Assembly: GCF_000739735.1 (NCBI RefSeq)
Contig: NZ_BBJF01000001.1
Span: forward strand, 1 to 58,899
Source of the DNA: Paraburkholderia ginsengisoli NBRC 100965
GTDB lineage: Bacteria; Pseudomonadota; Gammaproteobacteria; Burkholderiales; Burkholderiaceae
DNA: 58,899 nt
Direction: 5' to 3'
Within the stretch, counting starts at the first letter, position 1; every line of letters begins with the position of its first letter. Positions 41,483 to 52,313 of this stretch are shown piece by piece. Position numbers and translations under genes: made by a program. The notes beneath the pieces were generated by a model, which did not search any database, was not told where the DNA came from, and saw only the letters and a list, made by a program, of their open reading frames with translations.

Positions 41483-42475
41483 TCAAGACTGTCTTGCCGT
41501 CGAGTAAGAACATAATTCTAGCAGGCTATCTTTGAAAATGGAACTGGGAAATGAAGAAATTGCTGCTGCTGCCGCCTGCGCTTCCTGTTTTGCGCACTCG
41601 AGCGTGTGATCCAGGGCGCCCGAACGGGTGATCGCTTCGAAGATCGTATCGAAACGGTCCGTGCCGCCCTGCTCGATCGCTTCGCGCGCGAGCGCCGATT
41701 GCTCCGGCGTGCCGCGTTCGATCAGATAAATCAGAGGAAGTGTCGGTTTGCCTTCGCGCAGATCGTCGCCGGCATTCTTCCCCATCGATTCGGCCGTGCC
41801 GGTGTAGTCAAGCCAGTCGTCCATGATCTGGAACGCGGTGCCGATGCGCCGGCCGAACTCCGCGGCGGCCGCTTCAGTCTTCGCGTCCGAGCCGGCCAGC
41901 ACCGCGCCGAGCTGGGCAGCCGCCTCGAACAGCTTGGCCGTCTTGTAGCGGATCACCTGCATGTAGCGGGCTTCGTCGACGTCCGCATCGTGCATGTTCA
42001 GCAGTTGCAACACTTCGCCTTCGGAGATGATGTTGGTCGCCTCGGAGAGAATCTCCATCACGCGCATCTTGCCCACGCCGACCATCATCTGGAACGAGCG
42101 CGAGTACAGAAAGTCGCCGACCAGCACGCTCGCGGCGTTGCCGAACAGCGCATTGGCGGTCTGGCGGCCGCGCCGCAGATCGGATTCGTCGACCACGTCG
42201 TCATGCAGCAGCGTGGCAGTGTGAATGAATTCGACCACCGCGGCCAACTCATGCCGGTGCCCCGTGGTTTCGCCCAGCGCGCCCGCGACCAGCAACAGCA
42301 GCGCCGGCCGCAGCCGCTTGCCGCCGGCGCTGATGATGTACTCGGAAATCTGGTTGATCAGCATCACGTCGGACGCAAGGCGGTGCCGGATGACGCGATT
42401 GACCTGCTGCATGTCTTCGGCGATCGGAGCGAGCAGGCTGGCGGCGTTGGAGGAGGGGGTGGCAGTCGACGACAT
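41483..42475 (-). CDS. ispB: Polyprenyl (octaprenyl) diphosphate synthase
   Basis: Trans-prenyltransferase building the long isoprenoid side chain of ubiquinone from FPP and IPP. The 330-residue protein has the first aspartate-rich motif LLHDDVVDESDLRRG (about residue 95) and the second QIMDDWLDYTG (about 217), plus GGKRLRPALLLL near residue 52. The side-chain length (C40) is the usual one for Burkholderiales but is not proven by sequence. It is divergent from rplU, as commonly seen in proteobacteria. Confidence 0.93.
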   Translation of the reverse strand: MSSTATPSSNAASLLAPIAEDMQQVNRVIRHRLASDVMLINQISEYIISAGGKRLRPALLLLVAGALGETTGHRHELAAVVEFIHTATLLHDDVVDESDLRRGRQTANALFGNAASVLVGDFLYSRSFQMMVGVGKMRVMEILSEATNIISEGEVLQLLNMHDADVDEARYMQVIRYKTAKLFEAAAQLGAVLAGSDAKTEAAAAEFGRRIGTAFQIMDDWLDYTGTAESMGKNAGDDLREGKPTLPLIYLIERGTPEQSALAREAIEQGGTDRFDTIFEAITRSGALDHTLECAKQEAQAAAAAISSFPSSIFKDSLLELCSYSTARQS

Positions 42476-42632
42476 GATGGCTGAATTGGGTAGTGCCGCG
42501 AATTATAAGGCGAATCGCGACAGTTCCGGGTCGCAGGCTGCGGCGCGGCGTGCTCGGGCTCGCATTCGGGACGGCGGCGCCGGCGCTGTGGGCGAGGCAT
42601 CGGGGTAGACGTGCGGCGCCACTGAATGAGTT

Positions 42633-42661
42633 TTGACCGAGCAGCTAACTCTATGTATAAT
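42633..42661 (+). promoter_or_regulatory. Strong sigma70 promoter of rplU-rpmA
   Basis: TTGACC (42633-42638), a 17-nt spacer, and a perfect TATAAT (42656-42661). Eleven of twelve consensus bases match. It predicts a short leader of about 48 nt before rplU. Confidence 0.88.
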
Positions 42662-42715
42662 CACGGGTTTCCGCGCGCGGTGCGTGGAAAAAATGAACAC
42701 AGAGTGAGGTTCTCA

Positions 42716-43027
42716 ATGTACGCGGTCATAAAAACCGGTGGCAAGCAGTATAAAGTTGCCGTCGGCGAAAAACTTAAAGTAGAACAGATACCGGCAGACA
42801 TTGACGCTGAAATCACGCTCGACCAGGTTCTCGCAGTGGGCGAAGGCGAATCGATTAAGTTCGGTACGCCGCTGGTCAGTGGGGCTTCCGTCAAGGCTAC
42901 CGTCGTGTCGCAAGGTCGTCACGCAAAAGTGACCATCTTCAAGATGCGTCGCCGGAAGCACTACCAGAAGCATGGCGGCCACCGCCAGAACTATACCGAA
43001 CTGCGCATCGACGCTATCAACGCGTAA
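42716..43027 (+). CDS. rplU: 50S ribosomal protein L21
   Basis: Large-subunit protein binding 23S rRNA. The 103-residue protein has the standard beginning [14 protein letters not shown], the DQVLAVGEG core and the C-terminal [19 protein letters not shown] rRNA-binding block. The ATG at 42716 gives the family length; in-frame codons upstream are in the leader and promoter. rpmA follows after 25 nt. Confidence 0.98.
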   Translation: MYAVIKTGGKQYKVAVGEKLKVEQIPADIDAEITLDQVLAVGEGESIKFGTPLVSGASVKATVVSQGRHAKVTIFKMRRRKHYQKHGGHRQNYTELRIDAINA

Positions 43028-43052
43028 GCGCACCGGTTAAGGAGCAAATCAA

Positions 43053-43316
43053 ATGGCACACAAAAAGGCAGGCGGATCATCCCGCAACGGCCGCGACTCT
43101 GAATCGAAGCGCCTCGGCGTGAAGGTTTATGGCGGCCAGGCAATCAACGCTGGCGGCATCATCGTTCGCCAACGTGGCACGCGTATGCACCCGGGCGAAA
43201 ACGTCGGCATCGGCAAGGATCACACCTTGTTCGCGCTGACGGACGGCCACGTCAATTTCTCGACGAAAGGCGCAGCGAAGAAGCACATGGTCAACGTCGT
43301 CCCGGCAGCAGTCTGA
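43053..43316 (+). CDS. rpmA: 50S ribosomal protein L27
   Basis: Large-subunit protein whose N-terminus reaches the peptidyl transferase centre. The 87-residue protein starts [16 protein letters not shown] and has [10 protein letters not shown] and [16 protein letters not shown]. The N-terminus directly gives the mature form, without the cleaved leader known from Firmicutes. A strong terminator follows at 43352. Confidence 0.98.
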   Translation: MAHKKAGGSSRNGRDSESKRLGVKVYGGQAINAGGIIVRQRGTRMHPGENVGIGKDHTLFALTDGHVNFSTKGAAKKHMVNVVPAAV

Positions 43317-43351
43317 GTTTACTCAGGCACGGGCTTCAGGACCGGAAAAAG

Positions 43352-43379
43352 GCCCCGCGAAGTTAGCGGGGCTTTTTTT
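43352..43379 (+). terminator. Terminator after rpmA
   Basis: GCCCCGC (43352-43358) pairs with GCGGGGC (43366-43372) and is followed by seven Ts. It lies 35 nt after the rpmA stop and separates rplU-rpmA from obgE. Confidence 0.9.
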
Positions 43380-43504
43380 ATTGCGGCGCTTTCGTTGGAT
43401 TCGCGAGGTCGATCACTCATGCCGGAAAGGCTATGCCGTTCGGTCGATTGATCAACGCGCGGCGGGCGCGGCAAAATAGCAGCATCCAGTAGCATTCAAT
43501 CTAG

Positions 43505-44665
<1,161 letters not shown>

Positions 44666-44678
44666 GAAAAGCTCGAGC

Positions 44679-44704
44679 GCCGGCAGCCTGCTCGGGCTGC
44701 CGGC
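44679..44704 (+). repeat. Hairpin between obgE and proB
   Basis: Perfect 10-bp stem GCCGGCAGCC (44679-44688) / GGCTGCCGGC (44695-44704) with a 6-nt loop, 13 nt after the obgE stop and 34 nt before the proB start. There is no T-run, so it may limit read-through, stabilise the upstream mRNA, or do neither. Confidence 0.7.
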
Positions 44705-44738
44705 ATGCATCACGCGTCATCTTGGGAGACAGCGCACA

Positions 44739-45857
44739 ATGCGTTCCGTCATCGCAGATTCACGGCGATTGGTAGTGAAAGTCGGTTCGAGCCTCGTCAC
44801 AAATGACGGGCGCGGCCTCGATCATGCTGCGATCGGCCGCTGGGCCGCGCAGATTGCCGCGCTGCGCGCGCAAGGCAAGGAAGTGGTGCTGGTCAGTTCG
44901 GGCGCCATCGCGGAAGGAATGCAGCGGCTCGGCTGGACCAAACGGCCACGCGAAATCGACGAATTGCAGGCGGCCGCGGCTGTCGGTCAAATGGGTCTCG
45001 CGCAGGTATATGAGAGCCGCTTTGCCGAGCACTCCATTCAGACCGCGCAGATTCTGCTGACCCACGCCGACCTGGCCGACCGCGAACGCTACCTGAACGC
45101 GCGCTCCACATTGCTCACGCTGTTGCGCTTGGGCGTGGTGCCGATCATCAACGAGAACGACACGGTCGTCACCGACGAAATCAAATTCGGCGACAACGAT
45201 ACGCTGGGTGCGCTGGTCGCCAATCTGATCGAAGGCGATGCACTCGTCATCCTCACCGATCAGCAAGGTCTGTTCACGGCCGACCCGCGCAAGGACCCGA
45301 GCGCCACGCTCGTTCAGCAGGCCGATGCTGGCGCGCCGGAACTCGAGGCGATGGCGGGCGGCGCGGGCTCGAGCCTCGGTCGCGGCGGCATGTTGACCAA
45401 GATTCTTGCGGCGAAGCGCGCGGCTCACAGCGGCGCCAATACGGTGATCGCGAGCGGTCGCGAAGCGGACGTGTTATCGCGGCTGGCCTCAGGCGAGGCA
45501 ATCGGCACGCAGTTGATCGCGCGCACCGCACGGATGGCGGCCCGTAAGCAGTGGATGGCCGATCATCTGCAGGTGCGGGGCCATGTGGTGATCGACGACG
45601 GCGCGGTCGAAAAACTGACGGCTGGCGGCAAGAGCTTGTTGCCTATTGGCATCGTCGGAGTGCAGGGCGCTTTTGCGCGCGGCGAGGTGATCGCGTGCCT
45701 GAGTCCCGCGGGGCACGAAGTGGCGCGCGGCCTGACGAACTACAGCAGCGCCGAAACCAAGCTGATTCAACGGCGTCCGAGCGGCGAGATCGAATCGGTG
45801 CTCGGCTACATGCTGGAGCCCGAATTGATTCATCGCGACAACCTGGTGCTGGTCTGA
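44739..45857 (+). CDS. proB: Glutamate 5-kinase
   Basis: First step of proline biosynthesis, forming gamma-glutamyl phosphate; normally inhibited by proline. The 372-residue protein has the amino-acid-kinase domain ([12 protein letters not shown] at the start, [30 protein letters not shown]) and a C-terminal PUA domain from about residue 280. The ATG at 44739 follows GGGAGAC and gives the standard length. No proA is adjacent. Confidence 0.97.
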   Translation: MRSVIADSRRLVVKVGSSLVTNDGRGLDHAAIGRWAAQIAALRAQGKEVVLVSSGAIAEGMQRLGWTKRPREIDELQAAAAVGQMGLAQVYESRFAEHSIQTAQILLTHADLADRERYLNARSTLLTLLRLGVVPIINENDTVVTDEIKFGDNDTLGALVANLIEGDALVILTDQQGLFTADPRKDPSATLVQQADAGAPELEAMAGGAGSSLGRGGMLTKILAAKRAAHSGANTVIASGREADVLSRLASGEAIGTQLIARTARMAARKQWMADHLQVRGHVVIDDGAVEKLTAGGKSLLPIGIVGVQGAFARGEVIACLSPAGHEVARGLTNYSSAETKLIQRRPSGEIESVLGYMLEPELIHRDNLVLV

Positions 45858-45885
45858 TCTACAGTCCAGTACGTACACACGGCCG

Positions 45886-45927
45886 ATAAAAAAGCCGTTC
45901 CAGTGAAAACTGGAACGGCTTTTTTAT
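45886..45927. terminator. Bidirectional terminator between proB and the CNP1-like gene
   Basis: A perfect 19-bp palindrome (45886-45904 / 45909-45927, loop GAAA) with A-run on one side and T-run on the other, core GCCGTTCCAGT. It lies between converging genes. Confidence 0.9.
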
Positions 45928-45972
45928 GTCCCGACGCGCGCTGAGTCAAAGACGCGCGCACATGCACAAGCC

Positions 45973-46530
45973 TCAATGAATCAACGACGTCGCGGTGCGC
46001 TTATAGCGGATATTGTCGAGAATCTGCGTGGCCTTGCCCGTCGGCATCTTGTTCGCGCACATGTAATCCTGATACAGCGCCGCGTGATAGGCGTTCAGCG
46101 CGCCGTTCTCGATGCGTGAGAACTCGTTCGCGACGGTTCTGTCCCAGTCGTCGTGATCCGCGTTCAAACCCGCGTACAGACGCCATTCATACGTGTCGCA
46201 GCGAATCCCTTCGTAGTTCACATTGCGAGCGCCGCTCGGGCTCGTCACAACCACGGTATAGCGCACTACGCCGTCGGTGCCCACGCTCAACGAGTTCCGG
46301 TCGATCGCGAATTGCAGCGGCGTATTGCCCGACACTTCGAACGGCAGCAGATTCGAGTCTTGCGGCAGCGGCGGCAAGGTGTCCACCTGGTTTTCAACCC
46401 AATTGCCTTTGCGGTCGAGCAGGTAAACGAACGCGCTGTCGTCTTTATTGGAGGGCTTGCCGGCGCTCGAGCAGCCAGCCAGCAGGGCGCCGGTGGCGAC
46501 ACACGCCACGACGAGTGCAAGTGCTTTCAA
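45973..46530 (-). CDS. CNP1-like family lipoprotein
   Basis: The 185-residue protein starts with a lipoprotein signal (KALALVVACVATGALLAGCSS), with the lipobox LAGC giving Cys as residue 18 or so. The mature part carries the CNP1-like domain, with VRYTVVVTSPSG, NYEGIRCDTYEWRLYAG and a conserved Cys in QDYMCANK. Function is unknown in the family. The start is probably the TTG at 46530, preceded by GAGGAAA; an ATG in frame would add a long stretch unlike any known N-terminus. It is 74 nt after rppH on the same strand, probably an operon. Confidence 0.78.
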   Translation of the reverse strand: MKALALVVACVATGALLAGCSSAGKPSNKDDSAFVYLLDRKGNWVENQVDTLPPLPQDSNLLPFEVSGNTPLQFAIDRNSLSVGTDGVVRYTVVVTSPSGARNVNYEGIRCDTYEWRLYAGLNADHDDWDRTVANEFSRIENGALNAYHAALYQDYMCANKMPTGKATQILDNIRYKRTATSLIH

Positions 46531-46604
46531 TATGGTTTCCTCGAAACACTGGCGCGGCCCGAGGCCGCGCCAGCGGAGGCGGCATGGACAGCCGCACAGA
46601 GTTG

Positions 46605-47345
46605 TTAATTGCGCACGCCCGGGCGGAACAGCGAGCCGGCGGTTTCGCTGGCCGATTCGTCCAGGTGTTCCGGGCCGGCGCCGACCTCGGCCGTTGACCC
46701 GGAGTCCTGACCGCAATCGGATGCGATCGTGACGTGAACCGATGTTTCGACGCTGACGGTGGTGATGGAAGTCACCGTCATTACCGTGGAATCCGGTGGA
46801 CTTTCCATCGACGACGCTATCCGGGGATAACGCGGCCCATGGTGTCCGCCAGGTTTTTCCGCACGCGGCGCAGCCCGGCGCATGAAACGGGACAGCTCCG
46901 TCAGCGCCAACTGATACACATCCCGCTTGAACTCGATCACACAGTCGAGCGGCACCCAATACTCGTTCCAGCGCCACGCATCGAACTCGGGATGGTCGGT
47001 GGCGCGCAAGCAGATGTCGCAGTCGCGTCCCACCATCCGTAGCAAGAACCAGATTTGCTTCTGGCCGCGGTAATGACCGCGTACTTCGCGCTTGATGAAC
47101 TTGTCAGGCACCTCGTAACGCAACCAGTCGCGCGTGCGACCGATCACCTTGACGTGCTCAGGAAGCAGCCCGGTTTCTTCGTGTAACTCCCGATACATCG
47201 CTTGCACGGGGGTCTCTCCGTACTTGATGCCCCCTTGCGGAAACTGCCAGGAATGTTCACGGAGCCGCTTGCCCCAAAACACCTCGTTGTGCGCGTTCAA
47301 GAGGATGATGCCGACGTTCGGGCGAAAGCCTTCACGATCCAGCAT
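46605..47345 (-). CDS. rppH: RNA pyrophosphohydrolase
   Basis: Removes pyrophosphate from the 5' end of mRNAs and so starts RNase E-dependent decay. The 246-residue protein has a complete Nudix box ([23 protein letters not shown], about residues 38-60), WQFPQGG, the DWLRYEVPD and [10 protein letters not shown] segments, and [10 protein letters not shown] typical of RppH. It is about 70 residues longer than E. coli RppH (176). The extra part is a Ser/Thr/Val-rich C-terminal tail without a recognisable domain. The ATG at 47345 gives the conserved start [20 protein letters not shown] (minus strand, 47384-47379) about 34 bp upstream is a possible -10. Confidence 0.93.
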   Translation of the reverse strand: MLDREGFRPNVGIILLNAHNEVFWGKRLREHSWQFPQGGIKYGETPVQAMYRELHEETGLLPEHVKVIGRTRDWLRYEVPDKFIKREVRGHYRGQKQIWFLLRMVGRDCDICLRATDHPEFDAWRWNEYWVPLDCVIEFKRDVYQLALTELSRFMRRAAPRAEKPGGHHGPRYPRIASSMESPPDSTVMTVTSITTVSVETSVHVTIASDCGQDSGSTAEVGAGPEHLDESASETAGSLFRPGVRN

Positions 47346-47647
47346 ACAACCACCTTCGAATCCTTTAAAATTGCTTTGATTATAAACAGATAACGGACCC
47401 GACGCACCGAATCGCACCAGAATGGAACGAATCGCCGCAAAAGCCCCGCATTTGCGGTAGCCTGTCAGTCTTTCCGGGCCTTATCCCTTGTGCATCAGCA
47501 TCGCGCCGCGGCTTCGGCGCCACGCTCGGGCAGCGTCGTCGCCGGTGTCGTGAACCGTGCTCGCTCGGCGCCGGGTCTGTATCGATTTCCCCACCGTTTT
47601 CACCCTTCGGGCGGTCCCTCCGGAGCCGCCGCTTTTGGATAATCTGA
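47346..47647. other. Divergent intergenic region rppH / proS
   Basis: About 300 bp without a gene. It holds a -10-like TATAAT for rppH at 47379-47384 (minus strand). Just before proS, GGCGG (47610-47614) and CCGCC (47626-47630) can form a small hairpin followed by CGCTTTT, ending about 10 nt before the proS ATG. The proS ribosome site is weak (GGAT). No clear promoter for proS is visible. Confidence 0.5.
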
Positions 47648-49384
47648 ATGAAAGCTTCCCGTTTCTTTATCGGCACCCTGAAAGAAGCTCCCGCCGACGC
47701 CGAAATCGTCAGCCATAAGCTCATGGTGCGCGCCGGCATGATCCGCCGCGTCGCCGGCGGCATCTATAACTACCTGCCGATCGGTCTGCGTTCGATCCGC
47801 AAGGTGGAAGCCATCGTGCGCGAAGAAATGAATCGGGCAGGCGGGATTGAATTGCTGATGCCGTCGGTGCAGCCGGCCGAGTTGTGGCAGGAGTCGGGCC
47901 GCTGGGAAAAGTACGGCCCCGAGTTGCTGCGCTTCAAGGACCGCAAGCAGTCCGACTTCGTGCTCGGCCCGACGCACGAAGAAGTGGTCACGGATATCGC
48001 GCGCAACCAGATCAAGAGCTATCGCCAGTTGCCGGTCAACTTCTACCAGGTGCAGACGAAGTTCCGTGACGAGATCCGTCCGCGTTTCGGCGTGATGCGT
48101 GGTCGCGAGTTCATCATGAAAGACGCGTACTCGTTCGACAAGGACGCCGAAGGTCTGCGCGAGTCGTATCGCAAGATGTACGACGCGTACGTGCGGATCT
48201 TCACGCGCCTCGGTCTGGACTTCCGCGCGGTGGCGGCGGACAACGGTTCGATCGGCGGTAGCGGCTCGCACGAATTCCACGTGATCGCCGAAACCGGTGA
48301 GGACGCGATCGCCTACTGCCCGACCTCGGATTTCGCGGCGAACGTCGAAGCGGCTGAAGCGCTGCCGCTATACGCGCAACGCGCGGCGCCGTCCGAAGCC
48401 ATGACGAAAACCGCAACACCGGGTAAGGCGAAGTGCGAGGCCGTCGCCGAACTGCTGAACATTCCGCTCGAACGCACAATCAAGTCGATCGTACTGGCAA
48501 CGGAAAACGAAGGCGCCGAGCCGACCATCTGGCTGTTGATGCTGCGCGGCGATCACGATCTGAACGAGATCAAGGCGAGCAAGCTGCCGGGTCTCGCCGA
48601 TTTCCGCATGGCGACCGAAGCGGAAATCATCGCGACCTTCGGCACGCCGCCTGGCTACCTTGGCCCGATCAACACAAAGAAGCCGGTCAAAGTCGTCGCG
48701 GATCGCACGGTCGCGAATATGAGCGACTTTGTGGTCGGTGCGAACGAAGTGGACTATCACATCGCCGGCGTGAACTGGGGCCGCGATCTGCCGGAGCCGG
48801 TCGTCGCCGACATCCGCAACGTGAAGAAGGGCGATCCGTCGCCGGATGGCAAGGGCGAGATCGACATCTGCCGCGGCATCGAAGTGGGCCACGTGTTCCA
48901 GCTCGGCACGAAGTATTCGGAAGCGATGAACGCGAACTGCCTCGACGAAACCGGCAAGCCGCAGCCAATGGAAATGGGCTGCTACGGTATCGGCATCACG
49001 CGGATTCTCGGCGCAGCGATCGAACAGAATTTCGACGACAAGGGCATCATCTGGCCGGAGTCGATCGCGCCGTTCGAAGTCGTGCTGTGCCCGATGGGCT
49101 ATGACCGCAGCGACGCGGTGCGCGAGCAGGCCGACAAGTTGTACGCGACGCTGGTCGAAGCGGGCATCGACGTGATCCTCGACGACCGTGGCGAGCGTCC
49201 CGGCGTGATGTTCGCCGACTGGGAGCTGATCGGCGTGCCGCATCGTCTGGTGATCGGCGACCGTGGCCTGAAGGACGGCAAGCTCGAATACCAGGGCCGC
49301 CGCGACGCCGAAGCGACGCTGCTGCCGGTCGAGGACGCCGCCCAGACGGTCATCGGGAAAGTGCGCGCGGCGTTGGCTCGTTAA
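47648..49384 (+). CDS. proS: Prolyl-tRNA synthetase
   Basis: Class II aminoacyl-tRNA synthetase charging tRNA-Pro, the substrate encoded at 41358 in this window. The 578-residue protein is the bacterial type with an editing (INS) domain, about residues 225-400. Motif 1 is around [16 protein letters not shown], motif 2 around [21 protein letters not shown], and motif 3 near [12 protein letters not shown]-terminal anticodon-binding domain follows. marC starts 12 nt downstream. Confidence 0.97.
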   Translation: MKASRFFIGTLKEAPADAEIVSHKLMVRAGMIRRVAGGIYNYLPIGLRSIRKVEAIVREEMNRAGGIELLMPSVQPAELWQESGRWEKYGPELLRFKDRKQSDFVLGPTHEEVVTDIARNQIKSYRQLPVNFYQVQTKFRDEIRPRFGVMRGREFIMKDAYSFDKDAEGLRESYRKMYDAYVRIFTRLGLDFRAVAADNGSIGGSGSHEFHVIAETGEDAIAYCPTSDFAANVEAAEALPLYAQRAAPSEAMTKTATPGKAKCEAVAELLNIPLERTIKSIVLATENEGAEPTIWLLMLRGDHDLNEIKASKLPGLADFRMATEAEIIATFGTPPGYLGPINTKKPVKVVADRTVANMSDFVVGANEVDYHIAGVNWGRDLPEPVVADIRNVKKGDPSPDGKGEIDICRGIEVGHVFQLGTKYSEAMNANCLDETGKPQPMEMGCYGIGITRILGAAIEQNFDDKGIIWPESIAPFEVVLCPMGYDRSDAVREQADKLYATLVEAGIDVILDDRGERPGVMFADWELIGVPHRLVIGDRGLKDGKLEYQGRRDAEATLLPVEDAAQTVIGKVRAALAR

Positions 49385-49396
49385 GCGGAGCGGACA

Positions 49397-49996
49397 GTGG
49401 AGTACACCTTCCTGTCCGCGACCGTGCTGCTGATCCTGATCACCGATCCGCTCGGCAATATTCCGATCTTCATCAGTTGTCTGCGCAGCGTGGCGCCCGA
49501 GCGTCGTACGATCGTGATCCTCCGTGAAGTGGCGATCGCTTTCGCGATCCTGCTGATTTTCATGGTGCTGGGGCAAAGCTTTCTGCGCATGATGAGCCTG
49601 AGCGACCAGTCGTTACGGATCGGCGGCGGTATCGTGCTGTTTCTGATTGCGCTGAGGATGGTATTTCCGCATCCGGACGGTCCGTTCGGCGGCGATGCGC
49701 GCGGCGGCGAGCCGCTGATCGTGCCGCTCGCCATTCCGGCGCTGGCGGGGCCGTCCGCGTTAGCGACGGTAATGCTGCTGACGTCACAAGCGCCCGGTAA
49801 GATGTTCGAGTGGATCGGCGCGCTGACCGTCACGATGATCGTCTGCGCGATCGTGCTGATGCTGGCCGAGCGCATTCAGACCTGGCTCGGCGAGCGGACG
49901 ATGGCGGCCTTCGAACGGCTGATGGGTCTCGTGCTGGTGGCGATCTCGGTCGAGATGATGCTCGGCGGCATCCGGTCTTTCGTGCAGCATTTGTGA
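49397..49996 (+). CDS. MarC family integral membrane protein
   Basis: The 199-residue protein has about six transmembrane segments and the family features ITDPLGNIPIF near the start, RIGGGIVLFLIALRM, and PLAIPALAGPSALATVMLL in the middle. MarC proteins were once linked to multiple antibiotic resistance, but the function is unresolved. The start is a GTG 12 nt after proS, so the pair is likely co-transcribed. A bidirectional terminator follows at 50065. Confidence 0.9.
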   Translation: MEYTFLSATVLLILITDPLGNIPIFISCLRSVAPERRTIVILREVAIAFAILLIFMVLGQSFLRMMSLSDQSLRIGGGIVLFLIALRMVFPHPDGPFGGDARGGEPLIVPLAIPALAGPSALATVMLLTSQAPGKMFEWIGALTVTMIVCAIVLMLAERIQTWLGERTMAAFERLMGLVLVAISVEMMLGGIRSFVQHL

Positions 49997-50064
49997 AGCC
50001 GGACCCGGCGAGGCATTCAGCGAAAGCGGTGCGTGCTATCGCGTTGCGCTTCTAACGCAGTAAC

Positions 50065-50094
50065 AAAAAAGCGGCCCACGCGGGCCGCTTTTTT
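50065..50094. terminator. Bidirectional terminator between marC and hpt
   Basis: GCGGCCC (50071-50077) pairs with GGGCCGC (50082-50088) across ACGC, flanked by an A-run (50065-50070) and a T-run (50089-50094). It lies between converging genes. Confidence 0.92.
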
Positions 50095-50116
50095 ACGTCC
50101 AGGCTTTTTCGGGCAA

Positions 50117-50668
50117 TCATGCCCCTTCGGTCAGCGCACGAATGGTCGGCAGGTTGCGCCAGTAACCCTTCGCGTCCATCCCGCAGCCGAACACATAACG
50201 GTCCGGCACTTCGAACCCGCAGTAGTCCGGGCGCAGCGGCTTGGCCTTCGGAATGATCTTCTCGCACAGCACCGCGGAGAGGAAGCGCTTCGCGCCCATC
50301 GCGAGGATGCGGTCGCGGATCGCGGCCATCGTCTCACCTTCGTCGAGGATGTCGTCGAGCACCAGCACGACGCGATCCTTCACCGACTCGGCCGGCGCGA
50401 CGCGCCATTGCATCTCGTTGCCGCCTTTGGTGGTATTGCGGTAGCGGGTCAGATGGATGTAGTCGAACTCGAGCGGGAAATCGAGGTGCGGCAGCAGCAT
50501 GCCGGTGAACACCGCGGCGCCACCCATCACCGAGAGCACGAGCGGAAAGTCCTCGCTCATTTCGTCGCGGATGGCGGCCGCCATGCCGCTGATCGACGCG
50601 TTGACGTCGCTGGCCGAAACGATTTCTTCGGAGTGGCTAAAAATGTGGAGAGCTTCTTCGCGGTTCAT
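50117..50668 (-). CDS. hpt: Hypoxanthine-guanine phosphoribosyltransferase
   Basis: Purine salvage enzyme joining hypoxanthine or guanine to PRPP. The 183-residue protein has the PRPP-binding motif VLVLDDILDEGETM (about residue 100) and the PDYCGFEVPDRYVFGCGMD segment that binds the purine. The start at 50668 gives MNREEALHIF; an in-frame ATG 24 codons upstream would add unconserved residues. It follows ffh on the - strand across a 196-nt gap. Base specificity (hypoxanthine versus xanthine or guanine) is inferred. Confidence 0.88.
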   Translation of the reverse strand: MNREEALHIFSHSEEIVSASDVNASISGMAAAIRDEMSEDFPLVLSVMGGAAVFTGMLLPHLDFPLEFDYIHLTRYRNTTKGGNEMQWRVAPAESVKDRVVLVLDDILDEGETMAAIRDRILAMGAKRFLSAVLCEKIIPKAKPLRPDYCGFEVPDRYVFGCGMDAKGYWRNLPTIRALTEGA

Positions 50669-50725
50669 GACGTCTGACGGGCGGTAACTGTATACAAAGG
50701 GTGAGAGAGAACGCCTCGCGGGTAG

Positions 50726-50762
50726 CCCCTTGAGGGACACCCCGAAGGAAGCTCCCTTGGGG
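50726..50762 (-). repeat. Cluster of small palindromes between ffh and hpt
   Basis: CCCCTTGAGGG at 50726-50736 and CCCTTGGGG at 50754-50762 are each near-palindromic, and AGGGA/TCCCT arms can also pair with each other across the centre. The motif looks like a dispersed short repeat of the type seen in Burkholderia intergenic regions, but this cannot be confirmed from one copy. Confidence 0.4.
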
Positions 50763-50864
50763 AACGGCGGCCTGCGGTACAGAATAAACCCGCACGAGCC
50801 AGGAGTCAGCCGCGCGCGCCGTGGTTCGTCTCCGGGGCACGCGCGCCCGCCGTCTTGCTAAAGC

Positions 50865-52232
50865 TTAGCGCATGCCGGGCAACATGCCCTTCATGCCGCG
50901 CATCATCTTCTGCAGATTGCCGCCCTTGAGCTTCTTCATCATCGTGCGCATCTGGTCGTACTGGTTCAGCATGCGGTTGACTTCCTGCACCTGCACACCC
51001 GCGCCCGCGGCGATGCGGCGCTTGCGGGTGGCCTTGATCAGATCGGGCTTTGCGCGCTCAAGAGGCGTCATCGAATTGATGATGCCTTCCATGCGACGCA
51101 TCTGCTTTTCCGCCTGCCCCATGTCGGCGCCGGCGGCAGCCTGCTGGAACTGCGCGGGTAGCTTGTCCATCAGCGACGACAGACCGCCCATGCCCTTCAT
51201 TTGCGTGAGCTGCGCGCGGAAATCGTTGAGGTCGAAATCGCCGCCTTTCTTGACCTTGTCGGCGAGCTTCTGCGCCGCTTGCACGTCCACGCCGCGCTGC
51301 GCTTCTTCGACGAGGGCAAGAATGTCGCCCATGCCGAGAATCCGGTTCGCCATCCGGTCCGGGTAGAACACTTCGAGGCCGTCGAGCTTTTCCGCAACAC
51401 CGACGAACTTGATCGGCTTACCCGTTACGTGACGCACGGAGAGTGCCGCGCCACCGCGCGAATCGCCGTCGAGCTTGGTGAGGACCACGCCGGTGAGCGG
51501 TAGTGCGTCGCTGAAGGCCTTCGCAGTGTTGACCGCATCCTGGCCAAGCATCGCGTCGACCACGAACAGCGTTTCCGCCGGCTTCAACTCACGGTGAAGC
51601 GCGGCGATTTCCTGCATCATCGCTTCGTCGATACCGAGACGGCCGGCCGTGTCGACCAGCAGCACGTCGTGGTAGTGGCGCTTGGCCCAATCGACGGCGG
51701 CGCGCGCGATGTCGACCGGTTTCTGATCCGGTTCCGACGGGAAGAAGTCCGCACCGACCTGCTCGGTCACCGTCTTCAACTGCGCGATAGCGGCAGGGCG
51801 GTAGACGTCGCACGAAACGGTCAGCACCTTCTTCTTGTACTTCTCGCGCAGCAGCTTGGCGAGCTTGCCGACCGTGGTCGTCTTACCCGCGCCTTGCAGA
51901 CCCGCCATCAGGATCACGGCCGGCGGCGTGACGGCGAGATTCAACTCGACCGCCTGGCCTTCGTAGTCGCCACCGATGATCGCGGTGAGCTCGCGCTGCA
52001 CCACGCCCACCAGCGCCTGACCCGGCGACAGGCTGCTGATGACTTCCTCGCCGAGCGCCTTCTCCTTCACCTTGGCGATGAACTCGCGCACGACGGGCAA
52101 TGCCACGTCGGCTTCAAGCAGCGCGAGGCGGACTTCGCGCAGCATTTCCTGGGTATTCGCCTCGGTGAGCCGGGCTTCGCCGCGCAGCGTCTTGACGACG
52201 CGCGCCATCCGTTGAGTCAGATTGTCGAGCAT
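50865..52232 (-). CDS. ffh: Signal recognition particle protein Ffh
   Basis: SRP54 GTPase that binds 4.5S RNA and signal sequences and docks with FtsY. The 455-residue protein has the N domain, the G domain with GLQGAGKTTTVGKL (G1), DTAGRLGIDEAMM (G3), TKLDGDSRGGAALS (G4 region), and the Met-rich M domain (about 300-450) ending MKKLKGGNLQKMMRGMKGMLPGMR-like. It is divergent from the ccsA-like gene, a common proteobacterial arrangement (compare ypjD next to ffh in E. coli). Confidence 0.97.
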   Translation of the reverse strand: MLDNLTQRMARVVKTLRGEARLTEANTQEMLREVRLALLEADVALPVVREFIAKVKEKALGEEVISSLSPGQALVGVVQRELTAIIGGDYEGQAVELNLAVTPPAVILMAGLQGAGKTTTVGKLAKLLREKYKKKVLTVSCDVYRPAAIAQLKTVTEQVGADFFPSEPDQKPVDIARAAVDWAKRHYHDVLLVDTAGRLGIDEAMMQEIAALHRELKPAETLFVVDAMLGQDAVNTAKAFSDALPLTGVVLTKLDGDSRGGAALSVRHVTGKPIKFVGVAEKLDGLEVFYPDRMANRILGMGDILALVEEAQRGVDVQAAQKLADKVKKGGDFDLNDFRAQLTQMKGMGGLSSLMDKLPAQFQQAAAGADMGQAEKQMRRMEGIINSMTPLERAKPDLIKATRKRRIAAGAGVQVQEVNRMLNQYDQMRTMMKKLKGGNLQKMMRGMKGMLPGMR

Positions 52233-52313
52233 GGGGAGCGATGAACAGTGCGGCCCGGGCGGCGCGCGAAGTGGAAGACGTCGCGGAGCAGGGGCCTAGT
52301 GTAAACTTCGAAT

